Assembly: GCF_029893585.1 (NCBI RefSeq)
Contig: NZ_JARXYX010000007.1
Coordinates: forward strand, 186,001 to 250,000
From: Streptomyces sp. LBL
Lineage (GTDB): Bacteria > Actinomycetota > Actinomycetes > Streptomycetales > Streptomycetaceae
DNA: 64,000 nt
Reading direction: 5' to 3'
Below are positions 32,108 through 38,614 of the stretch, one piece after another. The position numbers and the translations under genes are program-made. How positions within the stretch are numbered: the stretch's first letter is position 1; each line of letters starts with the position of its first letter. A model generated the notes under the pieces. It saw only the letters and a list, made by a program, of their open reading frames with translations, ran no database searches and was not told the origin of the DNA.

Positions 32108-32132
32108 CGCCCCCGGCCCCACGGCCGGGGGT
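32108..32132. terminator. hairpin after the cysteine-rich peptide
   Basis: GCGCCCCCGGCC / GGCCGGGGGTGC with a CCAC loop, one mismatch. It is followed by the CCTCTTGGAGA box at 32153. Part of the same cassette series. Confidence 0.5.
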
Positions 32133-32152
32133 GCACCCATACGCGCAAGCGC

Positions 32153-32163
32153 CCTCTTGGAGA
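32153..32163 (+). promoter_or_regulatory. start-associated box CCTCTTGGAGA
   Basis: Exact copy; lies 7 bp before the ATG at 32171. Confidence 0.6.
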
Positions 32164-32170
32164 CCACCGC

Positions 32171-32797
32171 ATGACCTACACCCGAGGAATTCAGACCCTC
32201 GCCAACCACATCGGCACCGAACCCGAATACGTTGCCCGCGCCCTGCGCACAGCATCCCGCGCCCACGCGGTCATACGCGCCAACCAGTTCCAGCACATGA
32301 CCGACGAGCAATTCCGGCGCCTCATGGGCAGCGACCGCCATGTTGTCGCCGTCGTCGCCAACCTCGCCCTGCGCTTCGCCGGGCGCATCGAGGACGCGCT
32401 GCTCCTCATGGACATCTACCACGCCAGCCAAGGCGCAAAGCCGCCCCGGCAGGTCATCCGCAAGGGCGTCGGAACGCTCCCCGAGCACCACAACCACCCC
32501 CACATCCAGCAGGCCATCCGCATCCTCGACGCTGCCGGACTGCCGCCCATCGTCACCGACGGCACACACCAGCTGCGCCCCGGCTTCCAGGTCCTGCCTG
32601 CTGGCGACGAGTTGCCCGGCTGGATCTTCATCGCACCCGACCCGGACTGCGGCGACCGCACCGGCTTCGCCGGCGGACCGCTCGGCTATCTCGCCGTCAT
32701 GCGCTGGGCCGGATGGGGCGTCATGACTGAACCCGTGCTCGGAGGGCTGTGGGCCGTCGTCCACCCCGACCACCGCAACGACCCCTTCTCCTCCTGA
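32171..32797 (+). CDS. phage/mobile-element protein of unknown function (208 aa)
   Basis: 208 aa, ATG start. Helical N-terminus (IQTLANHIGTEPEYVARALR) with a possible HTH, 'LLLMDIYHASQGAKPPRQVIRKG' in the middle, and a strand-rich C-terminus with many Gly and Pro (FAGGPLGYLAVMRWAGWG). The next five genes are co-directional and closely spaced or separated by hairpins. No family recognised. Confidence 0.5.
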   Translation: MTYTRGIQTLANHIGTEPEYVARALRTASRAHAVIRANQFQHMTDEQFRRLMGSDRHVVAVVANLALRFAGRIEDALLLMDIYHASQGAKPPRQVIRKGVGTLPEHHNHPHIQQAIRILDAAGLPPIVTDGTHQLRPGFQVLPAGDELPGWIFIAPDPDCGDRTGFAGGPLGYLAVMRWAGWGVMTEPVLGGLWAVVHPDHRNDPFSS

Positions 32798-32865
32798 CCG
32801 CACCCGACCTGTTCCCGGCCGGCGTGCGCGGGCCGGGGCGGCCGACCCTGAAAGGCCAACTGCAC

Positions 32866-33168
32866 ATGAAGTTCCCGGTAGACGACGACACGCTCGCCGC
32901 ATGGTCCTCCCTCCTGGGCCTCACCGAAGCACAGAGGGCCAGCACCCTCACGGAGATCGAGAAGACCCTGCGCGTCGGCTACGACCACCGCCCCGCTGAG
33001 CTCAGGCACTTCAGCTTCGAGGAGCTGATCGCCGACATGGGCGTCGACGAGCTGGCCCTGATGTTCCTGGTCACCGGCCTGCGCCAGACCGGACACCCCG
33101 AAGCGGCCGAAGCCGTCGAGATACGCGCCGCAGTGGCCGAACTCCAGGCCCATCACGAGGCCGACTGA
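32866..33168 (+). CDS. small acidic phage protein (100 aa)
   Basis: 100 aa from the ATG after a CCCGGCC / GGGCCGGG hairpin; the longer frame is not supported. Acidic, all helical (FEELIADMGVDELALMFLVT), with no recognised domain. A GCCGCCCCGG / CCGGGGCGGC hairpin and a new start follow. Confidence 0.5.
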   Translation: MKFPVDDDTLAAWSSLLGLTEAQRASTLTEIEKTLRVGYDHRPAELRHFSFEELIADMGVDELALMFLVTGLRQTGHPEAAEAVEIRAAVAELQAHHEAD

Positions 33169-33250
33169 ATCCCGACACCGCAGCCTCACCGCCGCCCCGG
33201 CCGCGCACCGCGCACCGGGGCGGCCCCATGCGCGCACTCAGAGGAACTCC

Positions 33251-34282
33251 ATGCCCGACGACGACATATTCCTGCCGCGAGCCGCCACACCCGCCGCGGC
33301 GCGGCCTGCACCCAGCTGGGCGAAGAAGGCCCCGCCCAAATCGAAAGCCGCCGTACGCCCCGCCAAGACCACCTGGCGCAAGGCCTTCGCCCCGCGCAAC
33401 CCCCACGACCACGCCCACAAGATCGCCGGGAACGTCATGGACACCTGGTACCAGAGCCACGGCGGGAGCAGCATCGACGTCCCCCTCGGCACCGTCGCCG
33501 CGCTCGCGCTCCTGCGCCAGCCGCCGAACACCGGCACCGGCCTCGCCGACTGGATCCTGGGCCGCCAGCCGCACGAACTGCCCCAGCTCTTCAAGGAGAT
33601 CTACCTCGGCCACTGGATCAAGCGCCCCGACCTGATCGACCGCGCCGTGCGCCTGCACGACTGGGCCTGGAACCCCGCCCCCGACCCCCACCAGCTCCGC
33701 GCCGTCCAGGCCGTCACCCACCGCGCCCTCAACCAGGGCCTGTTGGACCTCACCGGCCACGACGACCCCTACATGCGCGCCGAGACCGACGTCCTCAGCC
33801 CGCTCCTGACAGGCCTGCGCCACAAAAGCGACAAGAAGTGGCGCGGCGAGTACCACACACCGCCGGGCGTCAGCGACCTGCTGGCCCGCATGCTCGTCGA
33901 CAAGGACTTCGCCCAGCCCGACATGGCCATCCGCGAACCCGCCGTCGGCTCCGGCACCATGCTCCGCTCCGTCGCCCAACGGCTGCGCGACCTCGGCCTC
34001 AACTCGCACGACTACCTCTGGTACGGCAACGACATCGACGCACTCGCCGCAGCCTGCGCCGCCGTCAACACGATCATCTGGGACCTCGGCCCACGCGCCT
34101 ACATCGGCTGCGCCGACTCCCTCGCCCTCGAAGACGGCGGCTACGCCAAGACGCTCACCGAAGCCAAGGACTCCTTCGAGCAACGCGACCGGTACATGGA
34201 CACCGCGAGCACCATCGCCGCGGACCGCCGCGCCTTCCGTCTCCTGGACGAGCTCACGTCCAAGGAACCGGCCTCCGCATGA
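33251..34282 (+). CDS. N-6 adenine DNA methylase-like protein lacking motif IV
   Basis: 343 aa, ATG start with AGAGGAA upstream. The region 'GEYHTPPGVSDLLARML' and 'IREPAVGSGTMLRSVAQRLRD' is the SAM-binding part of type I HsdM-like N6 methylases, followed by 'WYGNDIDALAAACAAVN'. The next expected motif (N/D)PP(Y/F), which carries the catalytic site, is absent: after 'AYIGCADSLALED' the protein ends within 60 residues. It may bind SAM without methylating. The N-terminal 140 residues are unassigned. The next gene overlaps by 4 bp. Confidence 0.7.
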   Translation: MPDDDIFLPRAATPAAARPAPSWAKKAPPKSKAAVRPAKTTWRKAFAPRNPHDHAHKIAGNVMDTWYQSHGGSSIDVPLGTVAALALLRQPPNTGTGLADWILGRQPHELPQLFKEIYLGHWIKRPDLIDRAVRLHDWAWNPAPDPHQLRAVQAVTHRALNQGLLDLTGHDDPYMRAETDVLSPLLTGLRHKSDKKWRGEYHTPPGVSDLLARMLVDKDFAQPDMAIREPAVGSGTMLRSVAQRLRDLGLNSHDYLWYGNDIDALAAACAAVNTIIWDLGPRAYIGCADSLALEDGGYAKTLTEAKDSFEQRDRYMDTASTIAADRRAFRLLDELTSKEPASA

Positions 34283-34821
34283 GCGACGAGCACGACCTCG
34301 CACGACCCCGTGCCGCCCCCACGCGACAAAGGCGCCGACCTCCCTTCGCACAGCCCCAACCCACCAGCAGCGCCCACCCGATCCACCAATTCGCCCCCGA
34401 CCTTGATGAGCCCTGGACCAAGGAGGACACCGACACCCCCGACCGCACGGCCGCCTACACCCACCCCGAAGGCCACCGCATCGGCCTGCGCCTCCAAGGC
34501 AACAACCTGATCATTCAGACCTGGATCACCGCAGGATCTCGACTGCCACCCATCCCCGACGGCACGGAGACGGAGCAGGCCGAAGCCCAGGCTGCCAACG
34601 ACGCGCGTCTTCAGCCCGGCCGCACCTGGCACCGCATCGTCGCCCTCCGGCACACCAGCGACATCGCGGCGGCCATCGACGCCGTCCTGCGCGACGGGCT
34701 CATCCGCTCGCTCACCACCAAGCCCAAACGCATCCACGCCGCCACGTACGGGCCCACCCCAGAAGGCGGCACCCACGCCCGGCAGACCCACGCCACCACA
34801 AAGGAAGGAACCCAGAAGTGA
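34279..34821 (+). CDS. unknown protein, proline-rich N-terminus
   Basis: 180 aa, ATG overlapping the upstream stop (ATGA). Disordered, Pro/Arg-rich first 60 residues, then 'HRIGLRLQGNNLIIQTWITA' strands and a helix 'SDIAAAIDAVLRDGLIRSL'. It is translationally coupled on both sides (GTGA overlap with the DUF4192 gene), so the three form one unit. No domain recognised. Confidence 0.55.
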   Translation: MSDEHDLARPRAAPTRQRRRPPFAQPQPTSSAHPIHQFAPDLDEPWTKEDTDTPDRTAAYTHPEGHRIGLRLQGNNLIIQTWITAGSRLPPIPDGTETEQAEAQAANDARLQPGRTWHRIVALRHTSDIAAAIDAVLRDGLIRSLTTKPKRIHAATYGPTPEGGTHARQTHATTKEGTQK

Positions 34822-35924
34822 CCACCTCCGACCCCCGCATCGAGGTCAACGGCCCAGGCGACTATGCCGAACTCCTGCCGTTCCTCATCGGCCACCAACC
34901 CGAAGACACCATCGCCGTCCACGGCCGCATCGCCACCGGCGTCGGCACCGGGCCAACCATGACCCTGCCGCTCCCCGAGGACCCCGACACCTGGCAGCCC
35001 ATCGCCGAAGCCTTCGCGACCCAGTTCCACCACATCACACACGACCACGGACGCCACGACGTCCTGGACATCATCGTCTTCCTCTGCCGCAACCCCCGAC
35101 CCGGCCAGAGCGCCACCGAAACCGCCGAATCGATGCGGCCCCTGGCCGACTACTTCGTTGACGCCTTCAACAAGCCTCGCCGAGCCCCCGTCATGTCGGT
35201 CATCGCCCTCATCGACAACCACTGGTGGGCATACGAGTGCCACCTCCCCGGATGCTGCGAGGGCGAGCCGCTCCCCGGCCCCGATGACCCCAACAGTGTG
35301 ACCGCACAGCTGATCCGCCTCGACCGCACCCCCGGCCGCCGCACCAGCGACATCACCCAGGAGTTCCTGCCCGCCGAGCCGGAAGACGCCGCAGACCTGC
35401 TCCGCGCCCTCGACAACGAAGGCGCCGCCTGGGCCCAGCACTGCGCCACGCCATCCGACGACGGCACAGTTCTGCAGGCCACCCACACGCTCCTGGAGAC
35501 CGCGATACGCGACTTCCACAACGGCGCCACCGAACTCGCCCACGACATCACCGCCCGACTCATCTACGGCCTCAACGACGAATGGGCCCAAGACCACGGC
35601 CTCGAACACATCGAGGACGACGACCTCCCCCACACCCGCCGCCTGTGGGCCTTCCTCGCCCGCCGCTCCCTCCCCCCGTACGAGGCCGCAGCCGTCCCTG
35701 CACTCACCCTCCTCGCCGCTGTCGCCTGGCGGCAAGACGACCAGCCCACCGCACGCCTCGCCCTCCAACGCGCCCTGACCCTCGCCCCCCACGACGAACT
35801 CGCCGACGCCATCCACGGCGCCATCAACTACGGACTCGACGGCACGACACTCCTCCCCATCGCCCGCAAGGCGAAGGCCAAACGCCACGCCCGCACCCAC
35901 AGCAGCGACGCCTACGAGAACTGA
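34818..35924 (+). CDS. DUF4192-family protein
   Basis: 368 aa, GTG start with AAGGAAGGAA upstream. The opening 'IEVNGPGDYAELLPFLIGHQPEDTIAVHGRI' is the DUF4192 signature (usually 'D.laavP.LLGF.PedSlVvv'). The family is common in actinobacteria and on their mobile elements; its function is not known. Two halves with an apparent long helical C-terminal region (LALQRALTLAPHDELADAIH) reminiscent of TPR repeats. Confidence 0.75.
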   Translation: MTTSDPRIEVNGPGDYAELLPFLIGHQPEDTIAVHGRIATGVGTGPTMTLPLPEDPDTWQPIAEAFATQFHHITHDHGRHDVLDIIVFLCRNPRPGQSATETAESMRPLADYFVDAFNKPRRAPVMSVIALIDNHWWAYECHLPGCCEGEPLPGPDDPNSVTAQLIRLDRTPGRRTSDITQEFLPAEPEDAADLLRALDNEGAAWAQHCATPSDDGTVLQATHTLLETAIRDFHNGATELAHDITARLIYGLNDEWAQDHGLEHIEDDDLPHTRRLWAFLARRSLPPYEAAAVPALTLLAAVAWRQDDQPTARLALQRALTLAPHDELADAIHGAINYGLDGTTLLPIARKAKAKRHARTHSSDAYEN

Positions 35925-35986
35925 ACGTCCAGGCCCCCGCGGCCCCGGCACCCCGCCGGGGCCGCGCCGAGGAGAAAGACCCGCGC

Positions 35987-36526
35987 ATGACCACACCGGC
36001 CGAATCCGTCGTCTGGCTCCGCCCCGAATTCCAGGGCCGCGAAGACGAGCTAGTCCACCTCGCCGGCGCAGCCACCCTCGTAGGAGTCACACGCTCCACC
36101 GTCAGCAACTGGGCCAAGCGCCACGCCAACTTCCCCAAGATCGCACTGCTGATGGGCATCGGCGCCGGACGCGCGAAGTACGTGCCCTGCAACGAGTTCC
36201 TCGACTTCGCACGCGCCCAACTGAACAAAGAACGCGGCACTGCCCGAAAGACAGGACCCCACCGGCCCTCAGCCGCCATCCGATCCGAACAGATCTCCCA
36301 CCACGAACGGCAGATCACCCGACTCGCGGAACTGGAGAAGCGACAGAAGAAGGTCCTCGCAGACACGAGGCGCGCCTTGCGCAAGCACCGTGCGCGCCTC
36401 GTACAGGCCCGTCAGGGACTGAAGGCCGAGATAGCGGCAGTCCACAGTCTCGAACTTGCAGACACAGCGGCGGACATGGATCGCACCGCATCACCGGACG
36501 GGAACGTGGCGCCGGGTAGTCTGTGA
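35987..36526 (+). CDS. HTH (MerR/excisionase-like) protein with coiled-coil tail
   Basis: 179 aa from the ATG after the 11-bp hairpin GCGGCCCCGGC / GCCGGGGCCGC (35939-35964) and GAGGAGAAA. Residues 20-70 (ELVHLAGAATLVGVTRSTVS NW...) form a winged-HTH like MerR-type excisionases: the recognition segment is VTRSTVSNWAKRHANFPK. Residues 105-160 are a long charged coiled coil. It is the last gene before the attachment site, where excisionase or integration regulators usually sit, yet no integrase is next to it. Confidence 0.6.
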   Translation: MTTPAESVVWLRPEFQGREDELVHLAGAATLVGVTRSTVSNWAKRHANFPKIALLMGIGAGRAKYVPCNEFLDFARAQLNKERGTARKTGPHRPSAAIRSEQISHHERQITRLAELEKRQKKVLADTRRALRKHRARLVQARQGLKAEIAAVHSLELADTAADMDRTASPDGNVAPGSL

Positions 36527-36830
36527 GAACACGGCTGACCTGCAAAGACGGTCACCGGCTCAGCCCCGGGTGCAGGGGAGGTGAGCCCGTGTTCAACTCG
36601 ATGGCGATGCGAAGCTCCCCGGTTCTGGTTCCAGCTCCAACCTGCGACGTCGCCGTTCACGACAGCTCTGGGGCTCCTGCGTGGGCACCGGATGGGAACG
36701 CCATGGGTACGGAAGGACCAGGAAGGAGCTGGCAAGACCAGGTAGGAAGCAGTGGTGAAACCTGTCCTGACCTGGTGTTTCTCCGAAGACTCCGGCGTGA
36801 TTGACCAAGATCAAGACGGACATGTGCTGA
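36527..36830. other. gene-free phage end with a possible structured RNA
   Basis: No convincing gene. GAACACGGCTGACC (36527) can pair with GGTGAGCCCGTGTTC (36580-36594), enclosing smaller hairpins, so a folded RNA or terminator is possible. The segment 36754-36784 (GGTGAAACCTG...TGGTGTTTCTCC) looks like a decayed copy of the sequence that follows the tRNA fragment at 36877-36916, perhaps an older integration scar. Confidence 0.35.
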
Positions 36831-36872
36831 CTCGTAATGCGTAGGTCTCGGGTTCGAATCCCGAAGGCGGCT
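36831..36872 (+). tRNA. 3' part of a tRNA-Thr(CGT) gene: prophage attachment site
   Basis: The sequence starts in the anticodon loop (CTCGTAA, anticodon CGT) and runs through the anticodon stem, T-arm (GGGTTCGAATCCC) and acceptor strand (AAGGCGGCT). The 5' half of the tRNA is absent; the bases in front are unrelated phage DNA. This is the classic mark of an att site, where the intact tRNA copy lies at the other end of the element. No such copy is present at the left end within this window. Confidence 0.75.
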
Positions 36873-36880
36873 CTATGGTG

Positions 36881-36922
36881 AACCCCAGGTCAGGCCCCTG
36901 ACCTGGGGTTTCTCTTTTCTGC
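36881..36922 (+). terminator. terminator after the tRNA fragment
   Basis: Perfect 14-bp stem AACCCCAGGTCAGG / CCTGACCTGGGGTT with a 2-nt centre, followed by TCTCTTTTCT. A strong rho-independent terminator, probably the native end of the tRNA-Thr transcript. Confidence 0.8.
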
Positions 36923-36969
36923 TGACCTTGGAATTCCGGCGAAAAGGGCACTCGCGTTCTATGTATCGC

Positions 36970-36982
36970 AATGCGTAGGTCT
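36970..36982 (+). repeat. second att scar AATGCGTAGGTCT
   Basis: 13 bp identical to the tRNA-Thr segment at 36836-36848, followed by GAGGTTC instead of CGGGTTC. A degenerate second copy 134 bp downstream. It suggests an earlier integration at the same tRNA. The minus-strand frame beyond it (to about 37130) may be the end of a lost integrase. The stretch 36923-37243 holds nothing else I can name. Confidence 0.5.
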
Positions 36983-37243
36983 GAGGTTCACTGATGGTAT
37001 TCGCTTTGCGTTGGCATCGCTGTGACCTGGGTGTTTGCGGCCCGGGGGCCTCTGGCTCCATTTTTGATGCGTGTCTGGTGGCCGTTCGGTGGCCATTTGT
37101 GCAGCGAGGGTGCAGCAGATGGTCCCTCAGCTGTCCGGCTGGGGCTGTGCCGAGCGCACGTGCTTGTGCAGTCTGAACAATCTCGCGTCTCGCTGACTCC
37201 GGGCCCGGGCACTCTCCTCGGCGACCCGGTGAACGGGGCCGCG

Positions 37244-37357
37244 TCACGCGTCCGCGAAAGGCGGCAGCAGGACGCGGAAGGTCGACCCTTGGCCCGGGGA
37301 GGTCGTCAGTTCCGCGCGGTCGTGGTGTGCGGCGACTAGGAGCGGGGAGAGGTGGGC
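37244..37357 (-). pseudogene. C-terminal fragment of a sensor histidine kinase
   Basis: On the minus strand the frame ends LVAAHHDRAELTTSPGQGSTFRVLLP and a stop. This is the last part (G2 box and final strand) of a HATPase_c domain, typical 'VaaHgGr.el.s.pG.GstF.v.LP'. Everything upstream is gone; the frame is cut by IS debris. Confidence 0.6.
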
Positions 37358-37395
37358 TTGATCCGCTTTGACGGACATTCGAGATCAGGGGTTCT

Positions 37396-37423
37396 GACCG
37401 AGACCGAGACCGAGACCGAGACC
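37396..37423. repeat. 6-bp tandem repeat (GACCGA)
   Basis: GACCGA four times and a partial fifth, at the junction between the histidine-kinase fragment and the IS3 fragment. Confidence 0.7.
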
Positions 37424-37590
37424 GCGGTGCGGCTGTGGGTCAGCCAGGCCGAGGTCGACGCCGGTTAACGTGACGGCCTGACCAGCAGTGAACGCGAACA
37501 GCTGGCCGCGCCGCGGCGGGAGGACCGCTGGCTGCGTGAGGACGTCGACATCCTCAAGCGGGCCACGGCTTTCTTCGCGTCAATGTCAGG
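37424..37590 (+). pseudogene. IS3-family OrfA remnant
   Basis: Reads VRLWVSQAEVDAG, stop, RDGLTSSEREQLAAPRRED and WLREDVDILKRATAFFA. This is the C-terminal leucine-zipper end of an IS3 OrfA (usual 'WVRQAEVDaG.r.GLT..E..el..LRrEnr.LreeveILKrAtAFFA'). It has an internal stop and lacks its HTH region and OrfB. Confidence 0.7.
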
Positions 37591-37864
37591 CTGTTGGCGA
37601 TCGGCGGGTGGGCACGGGCCGAAGCCGCCTTTGGTGGTTGGTTCTTGATGTGCAGCCCTCCGGTGGCAGGATCCTGTCGACCGGTGGGCTGGCTCGTTTC
37701 TTCGCTGCCCCGCGCGGCGGTGGCTTGTCGGCGATGTGCCGCCCGCCGGTCACAGGCCGTCCGGTGCGGTGTGGCTTGATAGGAGCGTGCCGCTGGCCCG
37801 ATTGAGGCGTGCCCCCGGCACCGGACGATCACCTGAGCATCCGGCATCGTCGCAGGGAGGCACG
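37591..37864 (+). other. non-coding stretch in front of the IS110 fragment
   Basis: GC-rich with several inverted repeats (GGCGATCGGCG, CCGGTGGGCTGG, CCCGCGCGGCGG). In the IS110 family the non-coding end before the transposase gene specifies the bridge RNA. This stretch may be the remains of that region. No gene seen. Confidence 0.35.
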
Positions 37865-38305
37865 TTGATCGTCGTCGGGATGGACGGACACAAGAACACG
37901 CACACGCCGGTGGCGGTCGATCCGTTGGGAAAGAGGCTGGCGGAACTGGCCGTCGCCGCCAGACCCCTCGGCCATCTCAAGGCGCTGGCCTGGCTGCACG
38001 GCTTCGGTCCGGTGCTGGTAGCAGTCGAGGACTGCCGCCACTTGACCGCCGGTTCGAGGCCGACCTGCTCAACAGCGGACACGCGGTGGTACGGGTGCAC
38101 ACCCGGCTGATGGCCGGCGCGCGACGCTCGGCCCGGGAGCGCGGGAAGTCCGACCCGATCGACGCCGAGGCGGTGGTCCGGGTCGCTCTGCGCGAGCCCG
38201 ACCTGCCCAAGGCATGCCTGGAAGGGCCGAGCCGCGACATCAAACTGCTGATCGACCACCGGCGCACGCTGGTGGCCCAGCGCACCGCGATCGGCGACAA
38301 GCGTG
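37865..38305 (+). pseudogene. IS110-family transposase remnant (frameshifted, 3' truncated)
   Basis: Starts at TTG: LIVVGMDGHKNTHTPVAVD (catalytic Asp of the DEDD domain), VLVAVEDCRHLT (Glu). Near 38048 one base is missing; the other frame then reads RRFEADLLNSGHAVVRVHTRL and MAGARRSARERGKSDPIDAEA (the two Asp). About 145 residues of the N-terminal RuvC-like domain remain. The C-terminal serine domain is gone, replaced by group II intron sequence. Confidence 0.75.
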
Positions 38306-38321
38306 AGATCAGCTGGATGAA

Positions 38322-38392
38322 CCGCCGGATGCGTGACCCGCATGTCCGGTGGTGTGAGAGGAGGGACGGGCGACCCGTCCCTCCTACTCGAT
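38322..38392 (+). ncRNA. group II intron 3' remnant (domains V and VI)
   Basis: Domain V: CGCCGGATGCG, loop, CGCA, TG bulge and TCCGGTG (38324-38352), with a CGC-type catalytic triad as in group IIC introns. Domain VI: 11-bp stem GGAGGGACGGG / CCCGTCCCTCC, then TACTCGAT as 3' end. No reverse transcriptase or 5' domain is present. It is joined directly to the IS110 fragment. Confidence 0.6.
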
Positions 38393-38537
38393 TTTCTGCT
38401 GTCCCCGAGAGGGCTCCTCGGCTCGCGCGGTCGGTCGTGAGCGTGGTGCTGTCGGCGGCGGTCATGCCTGCCGAACGCCCGCCGGGGAGCGTCATCGAGG
38501 TGTCCTGGATCCGCATGGCTTGAAAGTACCCTTATAA

Positions 38538-38562
38538 AATTCCTTCGTGAAGGTATTCTTTC
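38538..38562. promoter_or_regulatory. TetR-type operator 1, before the NRPS operon
   Basis: AATTCCTTCGTGAAGGTATT, a near-palindrome. Closely related sites lie at 52158, 54095 and 57768. It is 53 bp upstream of the NRPS start and overlaps the AT-rich promoter region, so binding would repress the assembly line. Confidence 0.75.
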
Positions 38563-38614
38563 GTTCTGGTCGGGACGGCCGCCTGTGACGGCTACCTCTG
38601 GAAGGACACTCGGC

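Noticed and set aside
36523..36804. 93-codon frame between the HTH gene and the attachment site
   Set aside because: No RBS, unusual amino-acid composition and it covers the folded region at 36527-36594; more likely non-coding.
36873..37247. 124-codon minus-strand frame past the tRNA fragment
   Set aside because: Spans a terminator and an att scar; could include the end of a lost integrase but no recombinase motif is visible.
37396..37423. Short tandem repeat considered as a CRISPR-like array
   Set aside because: Units are 6 bp without spacers; it is simple sequence slippage at an IS junction.
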